Assembly (NCBI GenBank): GCA_015231795.1
Contig: JADGAX010000002.1
Coordinates: 310,001-374,000 of the forward strand
DNA: 64,000 nt
Direction of reading: 5' to 3'
DNA from: Alphaproteobacteria bacterium
GTDB lineage: Bacteria; Pseudomonadota; Alphaproteobacteria; Rhodospirillales; WMHbin7
Every line of letters begins with the position of its first letter. The first letter of the stretch is position 1. The notes beneath the pieces were generated by a model. That model saw only the letters and a list, made by a program, of their open reading frames with translations, was not told the DNA's origin and made no database searches. Shown in pieces: positions 35,238 to 43,120 of the stretch. Position numbers and translations under genes: made by a program.

Positions 35238-36082
35238 CAGCCATCCGCCAGCACATGGTTGCGTAATTCCTGGCTGATTTCGGGGGCCAGGCCGAACCAG
35301 GCGGCGAATCCGGGCCGCGCCTGATGCAACAGCATGCCCAGTCCATCGACGGTTTTGTTGCCGCGCGCCTTTGCCTCGGCCAGCAGCGCTGTTTCCAAGG
35401 GGGCGTAAACGATGTCGGTCACCAGGGCCGATTTGGGCAAATGGTCAAGGGCGATGTTCAAGATGGGTTGGCCGTTCATGCCCAGGCTGGTGGTGTTGAC
35501 CAGCAGAGCGGCCCCCGCAAGCGCCTGGGCGCGCTCTTCCCAGGCGATCACCTTGGCCTGTCCATCAAGGCGCTGGGCCAGCGCGTGGGCCTTTTCGGGC
35601 GTGCGGTTCGCGATGCGTATTTCTGGGCAGCCATCCTCTTGCAGCGCGAAGGCGATGGCGGCCGCAGCGCCTCCCGCGCCCAATATGACGGCAGGGCCCT
35701 TGGCGCACGAAAAACCAGCAGAGGAATGGCGCAGATTTTCCAAAAATCCCAAACCGTCGGTGCAAGAACCGATCGACTTGCCCTGGCTGGTGAAAATGAT
35801 GGTGTTGACGGCGCCGATGCGCATGGCCGTTGGGTCGACCTGATCGACCAGGCGCAAAGCCGCTTCCTTATGCGGCAAGGTCAGGTTGACGCCCACGAAT
35901 CCCATGCGGGGCAGGGCCTTCAAGACCTCGCCCAGATGATCGGGATGCACCGGCAAAGGAACGTAAACTCCGTCGATCTTGTGCTTTTCCAGCCAGTAAT
36001 TATGCAGCCTGGGCGATCTGGAATGTGAGACCGGCCAACCGATCACGCCAGCCAGTTTGGCGCTGCCGCTGATCGCTCTCAT
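35237..36082 (-). CDS. aroE: Shikimate dehydrogenase
   Basis: A protein of 281 residues. N-terminal substrate site GVIGWPVSHSRSPRLHNYWL, NLTLPHKEAALRLVD (catalytic Lys) and the NADP-binding motif VILGAGGAAAAIAFALQ; the C-terminal domain has VTDIVYAPLETALL and GLGMLLHQARPGFAAWFG. It reduces 3-dehydroshikimate to shikimate in the aromatic amino-acid pathway. Start overlaps the maf stop (ATGA). Confidence 0.95.
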   Translation of the reverse strand: MRAISGSAKLAGVIGWPVSHSRSPRLHNYWLEKHKIDGVYVPLPVHPDHLGEVLKALPRMGFVGVNLTLPHKEAALRLVDQVDPTAMRIGAVNTIIFTSQGKSIGSCTDGLGFLENLRHSSAGFSCAKGPAVILGAGGAAAAIAFALQEDGCPEIRIANRTPEKAHALAQRLDGQAKVIAWEERAQALAGAALLVNTTSLGMNGQPILNIALDHLPKSALVTDIVYAPLETALLAEAKARGNKTVDGLGMLLHQARPGFAAWFGLAPEISQELRNHVLADG

Positions 36083-36663
36083 GCGGGCAAGACTCCTCTG
36101 TCGCGCAACTCCCGAAGCAAGGCCAGCAGGGGCAGGCCCTGAATGGTGAAAAGATCGCCTTTCACGGTTTCGAACAATTGCGCGCCCAATCCTTCAAGCC
36201 GGTAAGCGCCAACCGATTGCAGCGCCAAGTCGCCCTCGCGCTCAAGATAATTTGAGATGAAGTCGTCGGAAATCTCGCGCATGCGCAAGACCGCCTCCTC
36301 GACATGATGCCAAAGAACCGCTCCATCCTTGACCAGGGCGGCCGCGCTGATCAAGCGGTGTTTCCTGCCGCGAAGCGTTTTCAATTGGCTGGCCGCCGCC
36401 TGTCGGTCGATAGGCTTGTCGTAAAGCCGCCCCTCGCACTCCAGCAATTGGTCCGCCCCCAGAACCAGCTTGCCGGGATGGCGCTGGCTGACATCCTTGG
36501 CCTTGGCTTGGGCCAGAAAAATGGCCAGTCGTTCGAGAGAAAGCAGGGCTTGCTCGGATTTTATCCGGGCTTCGTCGATCCGGCTGGGTTCGGCCAAGAC
36601 GTCCAATCCCGCATCGGCAAGCAGCCGCATCCGCGCTTGGCTTGCCGAGGCCAGGACAATCAT
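36079..36663 (-). CDS. Maf-family nucleoside triphosphate pyrophosphatase
   Basis: A protein of 194 residues. Conserved Maf features: LASASQARMRLLADAGLDV (S-x-x-R), SRIDEARIKSEQ, the K-A-K run LAQAKAKDVSQRHPG, LVLGADQLLECEG (metal-site Asp) and IQGLPLLALLRELR. It hydrolyses non-canonical nucleotides. The LECEG variant of the D-x-V segment is the kind seen in YceF-type or dTTP/UTP subtypes; the exact substrate is undecided. Overlaps ppsR (ATGA) and aroE. Confidence 0.88.
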   Translation of the reverse strand: MIVLASASQARMRLLADAGLDVLAEPSRIDEARIKSEQALLSLERLAIFLAQAKAKDVSQRHPGKLVLGADQLLECEGRLYDKPIDRQAAASQLKTLRGRKHRLISAAALVKDGAVLWHHVEEAVLRMREISDDFISNYLEREGDLALQSVGAYRLEGLGAQLFETVKGDLFTIQGLPLLALLRELRDRGVLPA

Positions 36664-37481
36664 GCCGCCTCGCCCTGGCGTTTGGCCAGCAATTGCAGAA
36701 TGCTGGCCGAGGCTTCCTCGATCGAGCGGCGCGTCACGTCGATGACCGGCCAGCCATGCGCCGCAAACAGGCGCCTGGCCGACAGCACTTCCTCGCGCAC
36801 CTTTTCTTCGTCAGCATAGTCGCTTTCTTCGTCGTGATCGAGCAAGCGCAGGCGATTCTTGCGAATGTCGGAGAGGCTGGACGGCTCGCGCGTCAAACCG
36901 ACGATCAAAGCCTTCTTGGCTTGCAAAACTTCGTCGGGCAGCGGCATGCCGGGCACCAGGGGCACATTGGCCGCCTTGACGCCGCGATTGGCCAGATACA
37001 TGCAAGTCGGGGTTTTCGAGGTGCGCGAAACGCCCAATAAGATAACGTCGGCTTTTTCAAGCCCGGCCATCAACTGCCCATCGTCATGGGCGATAGTGTA
37101 ATGCATGGCGTCGATGCGCTTGAAATATTCGTCATCCAGAACATGCTGGCGGCCCGGCGATGGCTTGTCCATTTCATGATGAAGATAATCTTCCAAACCG
37201 GCCAGCACGGGGTTGAGAATGCCGATGCAGGGCAGCCCCAAGGCCCGGCAGCCTGTGGCCAGCCTCTCGCTGATGATCGGATCGACCAATGTATAAAGAA
37301 CGATTCCCGGATGGTGGGAAATTCCCTGCAGCGCCCGGTCAACCTGTCCTTCGCTGCGAACCAGCCACCATTGATGCAAAGTGGATTGGATGGTTTCGAA
37401 CTGGACCAGACAGGCTCTGGCAACGCTGGTGACCGTCTCGCCGGTGGCATCCGAGACCAGATGGAGATGAAAGTTTTTCAT
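36660..37481 (-). CDS. ppsR: Pyruvate, phosphate dikinase / PEP synthase regulatory protein (DUF299, RP001 homologue)
   Basis: A protein of 273 residues. DUF299 pattern: NFHLHLVSDATGETVTSVAR at the start, the ADP-dependent kinase P-loop region ILLGVSRTSKTPTCMYLANR and GLPCIGILNPVLAGLEDYL. It switches PEP synthase or PPDK on and off by phosphorylating and dephosphorylating a Thr. Its homologue in Rickettsia is RP001 and in Caulobacter the gene beside oriC. First gene of the maf-aroE-coaE-dnaQ run; its ATG at 37481 borders the origin region. Confidence 0.93.
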   Translation of the reverse strand: MKNFHLHLVSDATGETVTSVARACLVQFETIQSTLHQWWLVRSEGQVDRALQGISHHPGIVLYTLVDPIISERLATGCRALGLPCIGILNPVLAGLEDYLHHEMDKPSPGRQHVLDDEYFKRIDAMHYTIAHDDGQLMAGLEKADVILLGVSRTSKTPTCMYLANRGVKAANVPLVPGMPLPDEVLQAKKALIVGLTREPSSLSDIRKNRLRLLDHDEESDYADEEKVREEVLSARRLFAAHGWPVIDVTRRSIEEASASILQLLAKRQGEAA

Positions 37482-37863
37482 AAGCCGCTTGTGGATGGTT
37501 TCTGCGTTGCGTGGACAGGTCCGAACATATCCACAATCGCTTGCCGATGCCAGCGCCTATCCCGAATCCGCCCGACCTTGCATCCTCATGTGGGGCTTTT
37601 TGCCCCCGGTCCTTTGTCAGGATGGACAATCTGTTTTATCCCCGTCATTCACAGAGGGGTCAACTTGACGGCAAGAGAGGCAATAGCCAAGGTTTAGCAG
37701 CCTGTCTTCCCCGTCGGCCAGGACCTGAAAATTCCTGTCGATAAGCCGTGGATGACCGCTCCTCCCCGTTATCCACAGGCCCTACCTACAACAACTACCT
37801 TTTTACTTTTATATAAAGATTGTAGAGATAGGGGGTCATGGGGAAAACGGTGAGAGAAAGACC
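37482..37863. other. Candidate chromosomal replication origin (oriC)
   Basis: A 382-bp non-coding region between divergent ppsR and hemE, the conserved alphaproteobacterial origin position. DnaA boxes: a perfect TTATCCACA (37769-37777); one-mismatch ATATCCACA (37527-37535) and TCATTCACA (37645-37653); weaker boxes CCATCCACA (minus, 37490-37498), TTATCCCCG (37636-37644) and TCATCCACG (minus, 37747-37755). An AT-rich run at 37798-37829 (TTTTTACTTTTATATAAAG) next to the perfect box is a likely unwinding element. parS sites lie 14 kb away. No other function explains a gap this long in an otherwise packed region. Confidence 0.82.
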
Positions 37864-38895
37864 TTGAGCGACAAACTTCTGATTCGTGCCCTGAAGGGTG
37901 AGCGAACCCGCCCCACACCCTTCTGGCTGATGCGCCAGGCCGGGCGGTACTTGCCCGAATATCGGGTAATCCGCGCCAAAGCCAGAAACTTTCTGGATTT
38001 CTGCGCCAGCCCGGGCCTGACGGTCGAAGCCACGCTGCAGCCGCTTCGCCGCTACAACATGGATGCCGCGATCCTGTTTTCGGACATTCTGGTGGTGCCA
38101 CACGCGCTGGGCCAGGAAGTCAGCTTCCAGGAAGGCGAGGGGCCAAAATTGAAAGCCCTGACCGGCAAGGACGACATCGCCCGTCTTAGCATCGAACAAT
38201 TTCACGAACGGCTCGAGCCGTCCTACGAAACCTTGCGCCAACTGGTTTTCGCCATTCCGGAAAGCACGGCGCTGATCGGTTTCGCGGGCGCTCCTTGGAC
38301 CGTGGCCACCTATATGATCGAGGGTGGGTCGTCGAAGGAATTCGTCAAGGCCAAGGGCTGGGCCTATCGCCAGACGGCTGATCTTGAACGTCTGATCGAT
38401 CTGCTGACCGAAATGACGGCGGAATATCTCTTGATGCAGATTGCCGCCGGGGCTGAAGTGATTCAGCTTTTCGACAGTTGGGCCGGCGTGTTGCCGGAAG
38501 AGGAATTTCGCAAATGGTCGATCCGGCCCGCCCGCCAGATCGTGGAACGTCTGCGCGCCCGCTGTCCCAACGTACCCATCATCGGTTTTCCCAAGGGGGC
38601 CGGAGCGCTCTACGAGGCCTATGTCAAGGAAACGGGCGTCGATGCGGTCAGCCTGGACAGCACGGTGCCGCTTTCCTGGGCTGCCAAGACCTTGCAGCCG
38701 CATGCCGCCCTACAGGGCAATCTAGACAATGTGTTGCTGTTGGCCGGCGGCGAGGCGATGGAGCGCGAAACCAAGCGCATCATCAATACGCTGGGCGATG
38801 GCGGCTTCGTCTTCAATCTGGGGCATGGCATCTTGCAGCAAACGCCGCCGGAACATGTAGCCCGGCTGGCCGACATCATTCGCGAGGCCGGTTGA
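37864..38895 (+). CDS. hemE: Uroporphyrinogen decarboxylase
   Basis: A protein of 343 residues with a TTG start (no in-frame ATG or GTG upstream fits; GAGAGAAAG precedes). Typical motifs: PFWLMRQAGRYLPEY near residue 20, AILFSDILVVPHALGQEV, GFAGAPWTVATYMIEGG and NLGHGILQQTPPEHV. It removes four carboxyls from uroporphyrinogen III in heme synthesis. First gene of a hemE-hemH-hemJ run, transcribed away from oriC. Confidence 0.96.
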   Translation: MSDKLLIRALKGERTRPTPFWLMRQAGRYLPEYRVIRAKARNFLDFCASPGLTVEATLQPLRRYNMDAAILFSDILVVPHALGQEVSFQEGEGPKLKALTGKDDIARLSIEQFHERLEPSYETLRQLVFAIPESTALIGFAGAPWTVATYMIEGGSSKEFVKAKGWAYRQTADLERLIDLLTEMTAEYLLMQIAAGAEVIQLFDSWAGVLPEEEFRKWSIRPARQIVERLRARCPNVPIIGFPKGAGALYEAYVKETGVDAVSLDSTVPLSWAAKTLQPHAALQGNLDNVLLLAGGEAMERETKRIINTLGDGGFVFNLGHGILQQTPPEHVARLADIIREAG

Positions 38896-39899
38896 TGCAG
38901 CAAAAAACGGCGGTCGTTCTGTTCAATCTGGGCGGACCCGACAGTCTTGCCGCGGTGCGGCCCTTTCTGTTCAATCTGTTTAGCGATCCGGCGATCATTG
39001 CAGCGCCCAGGCCCATTCGCTGGCTGCTGGCCAAATATATTTCCGCCAAGCGCGCCCCCGTGGCCCAGGACATTTATCGCCAGATCGGCGGGCGCTCGCC
39101 GCTTTTGGAACAAACCCAGCGCCAAGCCTCTGCGCTGGAAGCCAGGCTGGGCAACGGCTATAAATGTTTCATCGCCATGCGCTATTGGCATCCTTTTACC
39201 GAGGAAGCCGTAGAGGCAGTTCGCCAATTCGCCCCCCAGCGCGTGGTCTTGCTGCCGCTCTATCCTCAATATTCCCACACCACCAGCGGCTCTTCCTTTG
39301 GCGCTTGGGCCAAGGCGGCTGCGGATCTGCCCGACCCTTATCGCATTTGCTGCTATCCGGAACTGCCGGGTCTGGCCCAGGCCTTCGCCGAAGGCCTGCA
39401 TCAGGCCTTGATCGAAGCCTCTCGCTTCGGGCCGCCCAAAGTGCTGTTTTCGGCGCATGGCCTGCCCAAGAAACTGATCTTGAAGGGCGATCCTTATCAG
39501 CATCAGGTCGAACGCACGGCGGCGTCCATCAGGCGAGCGCTTGGCGAAAAAATCGACAGCCAAGTCTGCTATCAAAGCCGGGTCGGGCCTTTGGAATGGA
39601 TCGGACCGGAAACAGTGACTGAGATCAAGGCGGCGGGGGCCGAAAGCAGGCCCGTGATCGTCGTGCCGCTGGCTTTCGTTTCCGAACATTCCGAAACGCT
39701 GGTCGAATTGGACATCGAATATCGGCATGTGGCCGAGGCGTCGGGATCGCCTTGTTATCTGCGCGTACCAACACCTTGCGACCATCCGGCCTTCATCGCC
39801 GATCTGGCCGAGTTGGCGCAGAACGCCAAGCCGGGCACCGAGCCGGGCGGCGCTGCCTGCGCCGGAACGGGTTTCACATGTCCGGGGGCGCATCTGTGA
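38895..39899 (+). CDS. hemH: Ferrochelatase
   Basis: A protein of 334 residues from the ATG at 38895 (one base overlap with hemE). VVLFNLGGPDSLAAVRPFLF at the start, LLPLYPQYSHTTSGSS, VLFSAHGLPKKLILKGDPY with the metal-binding His, and PLAFVSEHSETLVELDIEY with the conserved Glu. It inserts Fe2+ into protoporphyrin at the inner membrane. The C-terminal tail has several Cys (CAGTGFTCPG), which may bind an iron-sulfur cluster as in some ferrochelatases; that is inference. Confidence 0.95.
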   Translation: MQQKTAVVLFNLGGPDSLAAVRPFLFNLFSDPAIIAAPRPIRWLLAKYISAKRAPVAQDIYRQIGGRSPLLEQTQRQASALEARLGNGYKCFIAMRYWHPFTEEAVEAVRQFAPQRVVLLPLYPQYSHTTSGSSFGAWAKAAADLPDPYRICCYPELPGLAQAFAEGLHQALIEASRFGPPKVLFSAHGLPKKLILKGDPYQHQVERTAASIRRALGEKIDSQVCYQSRVGPLEWIGPETVTEIKAAGAESRPVIVVPLAFVSEHSETLVELDIEYRHVAEASGSPCYLRVPTPCDHPAFIADLAELAQNAKPGTEPGGAACAGTGFTCPGAHL

Positions 39900-40339
39900 T
39901 CGAGATGTCCGCAACCGCCTATCTGTGGCTGAAGGCTTGGCACGTCATTTCCTTCGCAGCCTGGATGGCCGGGCTTTTTTATCTGCCGCGCCTGTTCGTC
40001 TATCACAGCCAGACGCGGGTCGGCAGCGAGCAGTCGGAATTGTTCAAGGTGATGGAGCGCCGCCTTTATAAGGCGATCATGATGCCCGCCATGCTGGCGA
40101 CCGTCGCTTTCGGCCTGCCCATGCTGCTGGCCTCCGATCACCTAACCCAGGGCTGGATGCATGCCAAGCTGCTGCTGGTGCTGGGACTGGTGGTCTTTCA
40201 TTTCTACTGCGCTCGCTGGAAGAACGATTTCGCCGCCGATAAGAATCAACGCTCGCAGCGCTATTTTCGCATCGCCAACGAAATCCCCACCCTTCTGATG
40301 ATCGGCATCGTCATTCTGGTGATTGTGAAACCTTTCTAA
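39896..40339 (+). CDS. hemJ: Protoporphyrinogen IX oxidase HemJ
   Basis: A protein of 147 residues from a GTG at 39896 overlapping the hemH stop; an ATG at 39905 is the alternative. Four membrane helices; the conserved His is in LKAWHVISFAAWMAGLFYLP and a second in RLFVYH, and MERRLYKAIMMPAMLATVAF and FRIANEIPTLLMIGIVILV are typical. It oxidises protoporphyrinogen to protoporphyrin, the heme-binding HemJ type used by many alphaproteobacteria. Gene order hemE-hemH-hemJ-rho is a known arrangement. Confidence 0.93.
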   Translation: MIEMSATAYLWLKAWHVISFAAWMAGLFYLPRLFVYHSQTRVGSEQSELFKVMERRLYKAIMMPAMLATVAFGLPMLLASDHLTQGWMHAKLLLVLGLVVFHFYCARWKNDFAADKNQRSQRYFRIANEIPTLLMIGIVILVIVKPF

Positions 40340-40345
40340 CCCCCA

Positions 40346-40374
40346 TTGACAGCAAGGCCCAGGCCAGCTACATC
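40346..40374 (+). promoter_or_regulatory. Candidate promoter of rho
   Basis: TTGACA (40346-40351), a 17-bp spacer and TACATC (40369-40374). The -35 is perfect, the -10 weak. The leader of about 125 nt contains the hairpin GGGGC-TTC-GCCCC (about 40407-40419) and C-rich tracts, as expected for a Rho-autoregulated mRNA. Confidence 0.5.
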
Positions 40375-40506
40375 ATAGCGCAACACAAGGGCACCCCCAT
40401 TTGACGGGGCTTCGCCCCAGGCCCCGCCACGATCCATGGGGCGCGCTTCTCCCAGAAACAAACATCCTTCTTTGCCTTCCCTCCCCCCTTTCCATTCGGA
40501 ATTTTC

Positions 40507-41763
40507 ATGAATCTTCAGGAATTAAAAGCCAAAACGCCCGCCGAGCTGCTCGCCTTCGCCGAAGAGCTGCAAATCGAAAACGCCAGCGCCATGCGCAAGC
40601 AGGAGCTGATGTTCGCCATCCTGAAGACGCTGGCCGACAACGACACGCCGATCTATGGCAGCGGCGTTTTGGAAATCCTGCAAGACGGCTTCGGCTTTCT
40701 GCGTTCGCCCGAAGCCAATTACCTGCCTGGCCCCGACGACATTTACGTCAGCCCCAGCCAGACGCGCCGTTTCGGCCTGCGTACCGGCGACACGGTGGAA
40801 GGCCAGATCCGTTCGCCCAAGGACGGCGAGCGCTATTTCGCCATGCTCAAGGTCAATACGATCAATTTCGAGCCGCCCGAGAATGTGCGCCACCGCATCA
40901 ACTTCGACAATCTGACGCCGCTTTATCCCGACCGCCGCTTGAAGCTTGAAGTGGATGATCCGACCAAGAAGGACAACACGTCGCGCGTCATCGACCTGAT
41001 CTCGCCCTTGGGCATGGGCCAGCGCGCCCTGATCGTGGCGCCGCCGCGCACCGGCAAGACGGTGATGCTGCAAAATCTGGCGCACGCCATCGCCGCCAAT
41101 CATCCGGAAGTTTATCTGATCGTGCTGCTGATCGACGAGCGCCCGGAAGAAGTGACCGACATGGCGCGTAGCGTGAAGGGCGAAGTGGTCAGCTCCACCT
41201 TCGATGAACCCGCCACCCGCCATGTGGCGGTGACCGAAATGGTTTTGGAGAAGGCCAAGCGATTGGTCGAACACAAGCGCGACGTGGTGATCTTGCTGGA
41301 CTCGATCACGCGTCTGGCTCGCGCCTACAACACCGTGGTTCCCAGCTCGGGCAAGGTGCTGACCGGCGGCGTGGACGCCAATGCGCTGCAACGCCCCAAG
41401 CGCTTCTTCGGCGCAGCCCGCAACATCGAGGAAGGCGGTTCGCTCACCATCATCGCCACGGCGCTGATCGATACCGGGTCTCGCATGGACGAAGTGATCT
41501 TCGAAGAGTTCAAGGGTACGGGCAATTCGGAAATCATCCTGGATCGCAAACTGTCGGACAAGCGCACCTTCCCCGCCATCGACATCACCAAGTCGGGTAC
41601 GCGCAAGGAAGAGCTGCTGGTCGACAAGGGCACGCTGTCGAAAATGTGGGTCCTGCGCCGTATCCTGATGCCGATGGGCGTGGTCGATTCCATGGAATTC
41701 CTGGTCGACAAGCTGAAGGGCACCAAGAACAACAACGACTTCTTCGACGCCATGAACAGCTGA
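40507..41763 (+). CDS. rho: Transcription termination factor Rho
   Basis: A protein of 418 residues, the usual compact form without an inserted N-terminal domain. N-terminal Rho domain [20 protein letters not shown], the RNA-binding OSB fold with [19 protein letters not shown], Walker [15 protein letters not shown] at about residue 180, Walker [17 protein letters not shown], and Q/R loop segment [20 protein letters not shown]. It is a hexameric RNA helicase ending transcription. A clear intrinsic terminator follows. Confidence 0.97.
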   Translation: MNLQELKAKTPAELLAFAEELQIENASAMRKQELMFAILKTLADNDTPIYGSGVLEILQDGFGFLRSPEANYLPGPDDIYVSPSQTRRFGLRTGDTVEGQIRSPKDGERYFAMLKVNTINFEPPENVRHRINFDNLTPLYPDRRLKLEVDDPTKKDNTSRVIDLISPLGMGQRALIVAPPRTGKTVMLQNLAHAIAANHPEVYLIVLLIDERPEEVTDMARSVKGEVVSSTFDEPATRHVAVTEMVLEKAKRLVEHKRDVVILLDSITRLARAYNTVVPSSGKVLTGGVDANALQRPKRFFGAARNIEEGGSLTIIATALIDTGSRMDEVIFEEFKGTGNSEIILDRKLSDKRTFPAIDITKSGTRKEELLVDKGTLSKMWVLRRILMPMGVVDSMEFLVDKLKGTKNNNDFFDAMNS

Positions 41764-41769
41764 TCACGG

Positions 41770-41788
41770 TCAGCTTTCAGCCGCCAGC
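41770..41788. repeat. Second copy of the 19-bp element seen at 3829
   Basis: TCAGCTTTCAGCCGCCAGC, identical to 3829-3847. Here it sits seven bases after the rho stop, before the terminator, and lacks the complementary right arm. Confidence 0.6.
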
Positions 41789-41796
41789 CGTCAGCG

Positions 41797-41825
41797 AAAA
41801 GCCCGGGGAAATCCCGGGCTTTTTG
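41797..41825 (+). terminator. Intrinsic terminator of rho
   Basis: AGCCCGGG (41800-41807), loop, CCCGGGCT (41813-41820) followed by TTTT. Confidence 0.85.
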
Positions 41826-41906
41826 CCGTCTTACCGGTTTACCTGCTTGGAATCCTACCTTATTCTGGCCGCGGAGTAGGTATTTTCCGCAAGGGGGACA
41901 AACGAG

Positions 41907-42257
41907 ATGAGTGAAGCCTTGGTACCGCCCCAAGAGGGCAAGACAGCCAATTTGATTTACATTCTTTATCTGGCCAGCCTGCTGGTGGGCATCACCGGCC
42001 TGATCGGTCTGGTCATGGCCTACATCAATCGCGCGGGTGCTCCGGAATGGGTGCAGACCCATTACCGTTTCCAGATCCGCACCTTCTGGATCAGCCTGCT
42101 GATGGGGGTGATCGGCGTGATGACGACGATGATCGGCGTCGGTTTCCTGATCTTGCTGTTCATGATGGTCTGGTTTGTCGTGCGCTGCGTCAAGGGCATG
42201 AAATACGTGGCCCAGGGTCAGGCGCATCCCAATCCGGCGGGTTGGATGTTTTCGTAA
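41907..42257 (+). CDS. DUF4870-like membrane protein
   Basis: A protein of 116 residues with three hydrophobic helices: IYILYLASLLVGITGLIGLV, FWISLLMGVIGVMTTMIGV and FLILLFMMVWFVVRCVKG. The pattern THYRFQIRTFW between helices 1 and 2 is typical of DUF4870 proteins. Inner-membrane location; function unknown. The ATG at 41907 has AGGGGG upstream. It stands as its own transcription unit between two terminators. Confidence 0.82.
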   Translation: MSEALVPPQEGKTANLIYILYLASLLVGITGLIGLVMAYINRAGAPEWVQTHYRFQIRTFWISLLMGVIGVMTTMIGVGFLILLFMMVWFVVRCVKGMKYVAQGQAHPNPAGWMFS

Positions 42258-42260
42258 TGG

Positions 42261-42287
42261 AAAAGCCCGGCGAAAGCCGGGCTTTTT
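42261..42287 (+). terminator. Intrinsic terminator after the DUF4870-like gene
   Basis: AAAAGCCCGGC, GAAA tetraloop, GCCGGGCTTTTT. It also isolates the lut operon. Confidence 0.9.
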
Positions 42288-42354
42288 CCTTCTCCGCTTG
42301 CCTTTTCGACCCCGAAAGACCATCCTTGGCTTTCGCACTTTGAGGGACGAAAAG

Positions 42355-43116
42355 ATGGCCAAAGAGCCGCGTGTCGGGCTTTTCGCGACCTGTCTGGTGG
42401 ACGCCATGCGTCCGCAGATCGGCTTTGCCGCGGCCAAGCTGTTGGAAGATGCCGGTTGCATCGTCGAGGTTCCCCCCAGCCAGACCTGCTGCGGCCAGCC
42501 TGCCTACAACAATGGCGATCGCGAAACCGCGCGCGCCCTGGCCCGCCAAGTCATCGACGCCTTCAAGGAATATGACTATGTCGTCGTGCCGTCGGGATCA
42601 TGCGCTGGCATGATTCACGCGCATTATCCGGCCCTGCTGGCCGACGATCCCAATTACGCCGCCCTGGCCTTGTCGCTGGCCAGCCGCACTTACGAACTGG
42701 TCAGTTTTCTGGTGCGCGTTCTGAAGCTGGAACGGGCCACGGCCAGCTATGGCGAAGCGGTGGCCTATCACGATTCCTGCTCGGGCCTGCGCGAACTGGG
42801 CATCAAGGACGAACCCAGGCAATTGCTGGCGGGCGTCGATGGGCTTGAGCTTCGGGAACTGGCGGGGGCCGAGGAATGTTGCGGCTTCGGCGGCACCTTC
42901 TGCGTCAAATATCCCGACATCTCCACCAAGATGGTGAATGACAAGGTTGCCGATATCGAAGCGACCGGGGCCACCACCATTTTGGCGGGTGATCTGGGCT
43001 GCTTGATGAACATCGCCGGGCGCTTGAAGCGCAAAGGATCCGGCGTAAAGGCGCGCCATGTCGCCGAAGTGCTGGCAGGTTTCGTGGGCGGCCCCGCCAT
43101 CGGCGAGGAGCGCTAG
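42355..43116 (+). CDS. lutA: Lactate utilisation iron-sulfur protein LutA
   Basis: A protein of 253 residues from the ATG at 42355 with GAGGGACG upstream. Two cysteine-rich CCG domains (PF02754): PPSQTCCGQPAYNNGD near residue 42, YHDSCSGLRELGIKDEP near 142 and AEECCGFGGTFCVKYPDIS near 180. LutABC oxidises L-lactate to pyruvate; LutA resembles the Fe-S subunit of glycolate oxidase. It leads a four-gene operon, with lutB four bases after its stop. Confidence 0.92.
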   Translation: MAKEPRVGLFATCLVDAMRPQIGFAAAKLLEDAGCIVEVPPSQTCCGQPAYNNGDRETARALARQVIDAFKEYDYVVVPSGSCAGMIHAHYPALLADDPNYAALALSLASRTYELVSFLVRVLKLERATASYGEAVAYHDSCSGLRELGIKDEPRQLLAGVDGLELRELAGAEECCGFGGTFCVKYPDISTKMVNDKVADIEATGATTILAGDLGCLMNIAGRLKRKGSGVKARHVAEVLAGFVGGPAIGEER

Positions 43117-43120
43117 CCCC

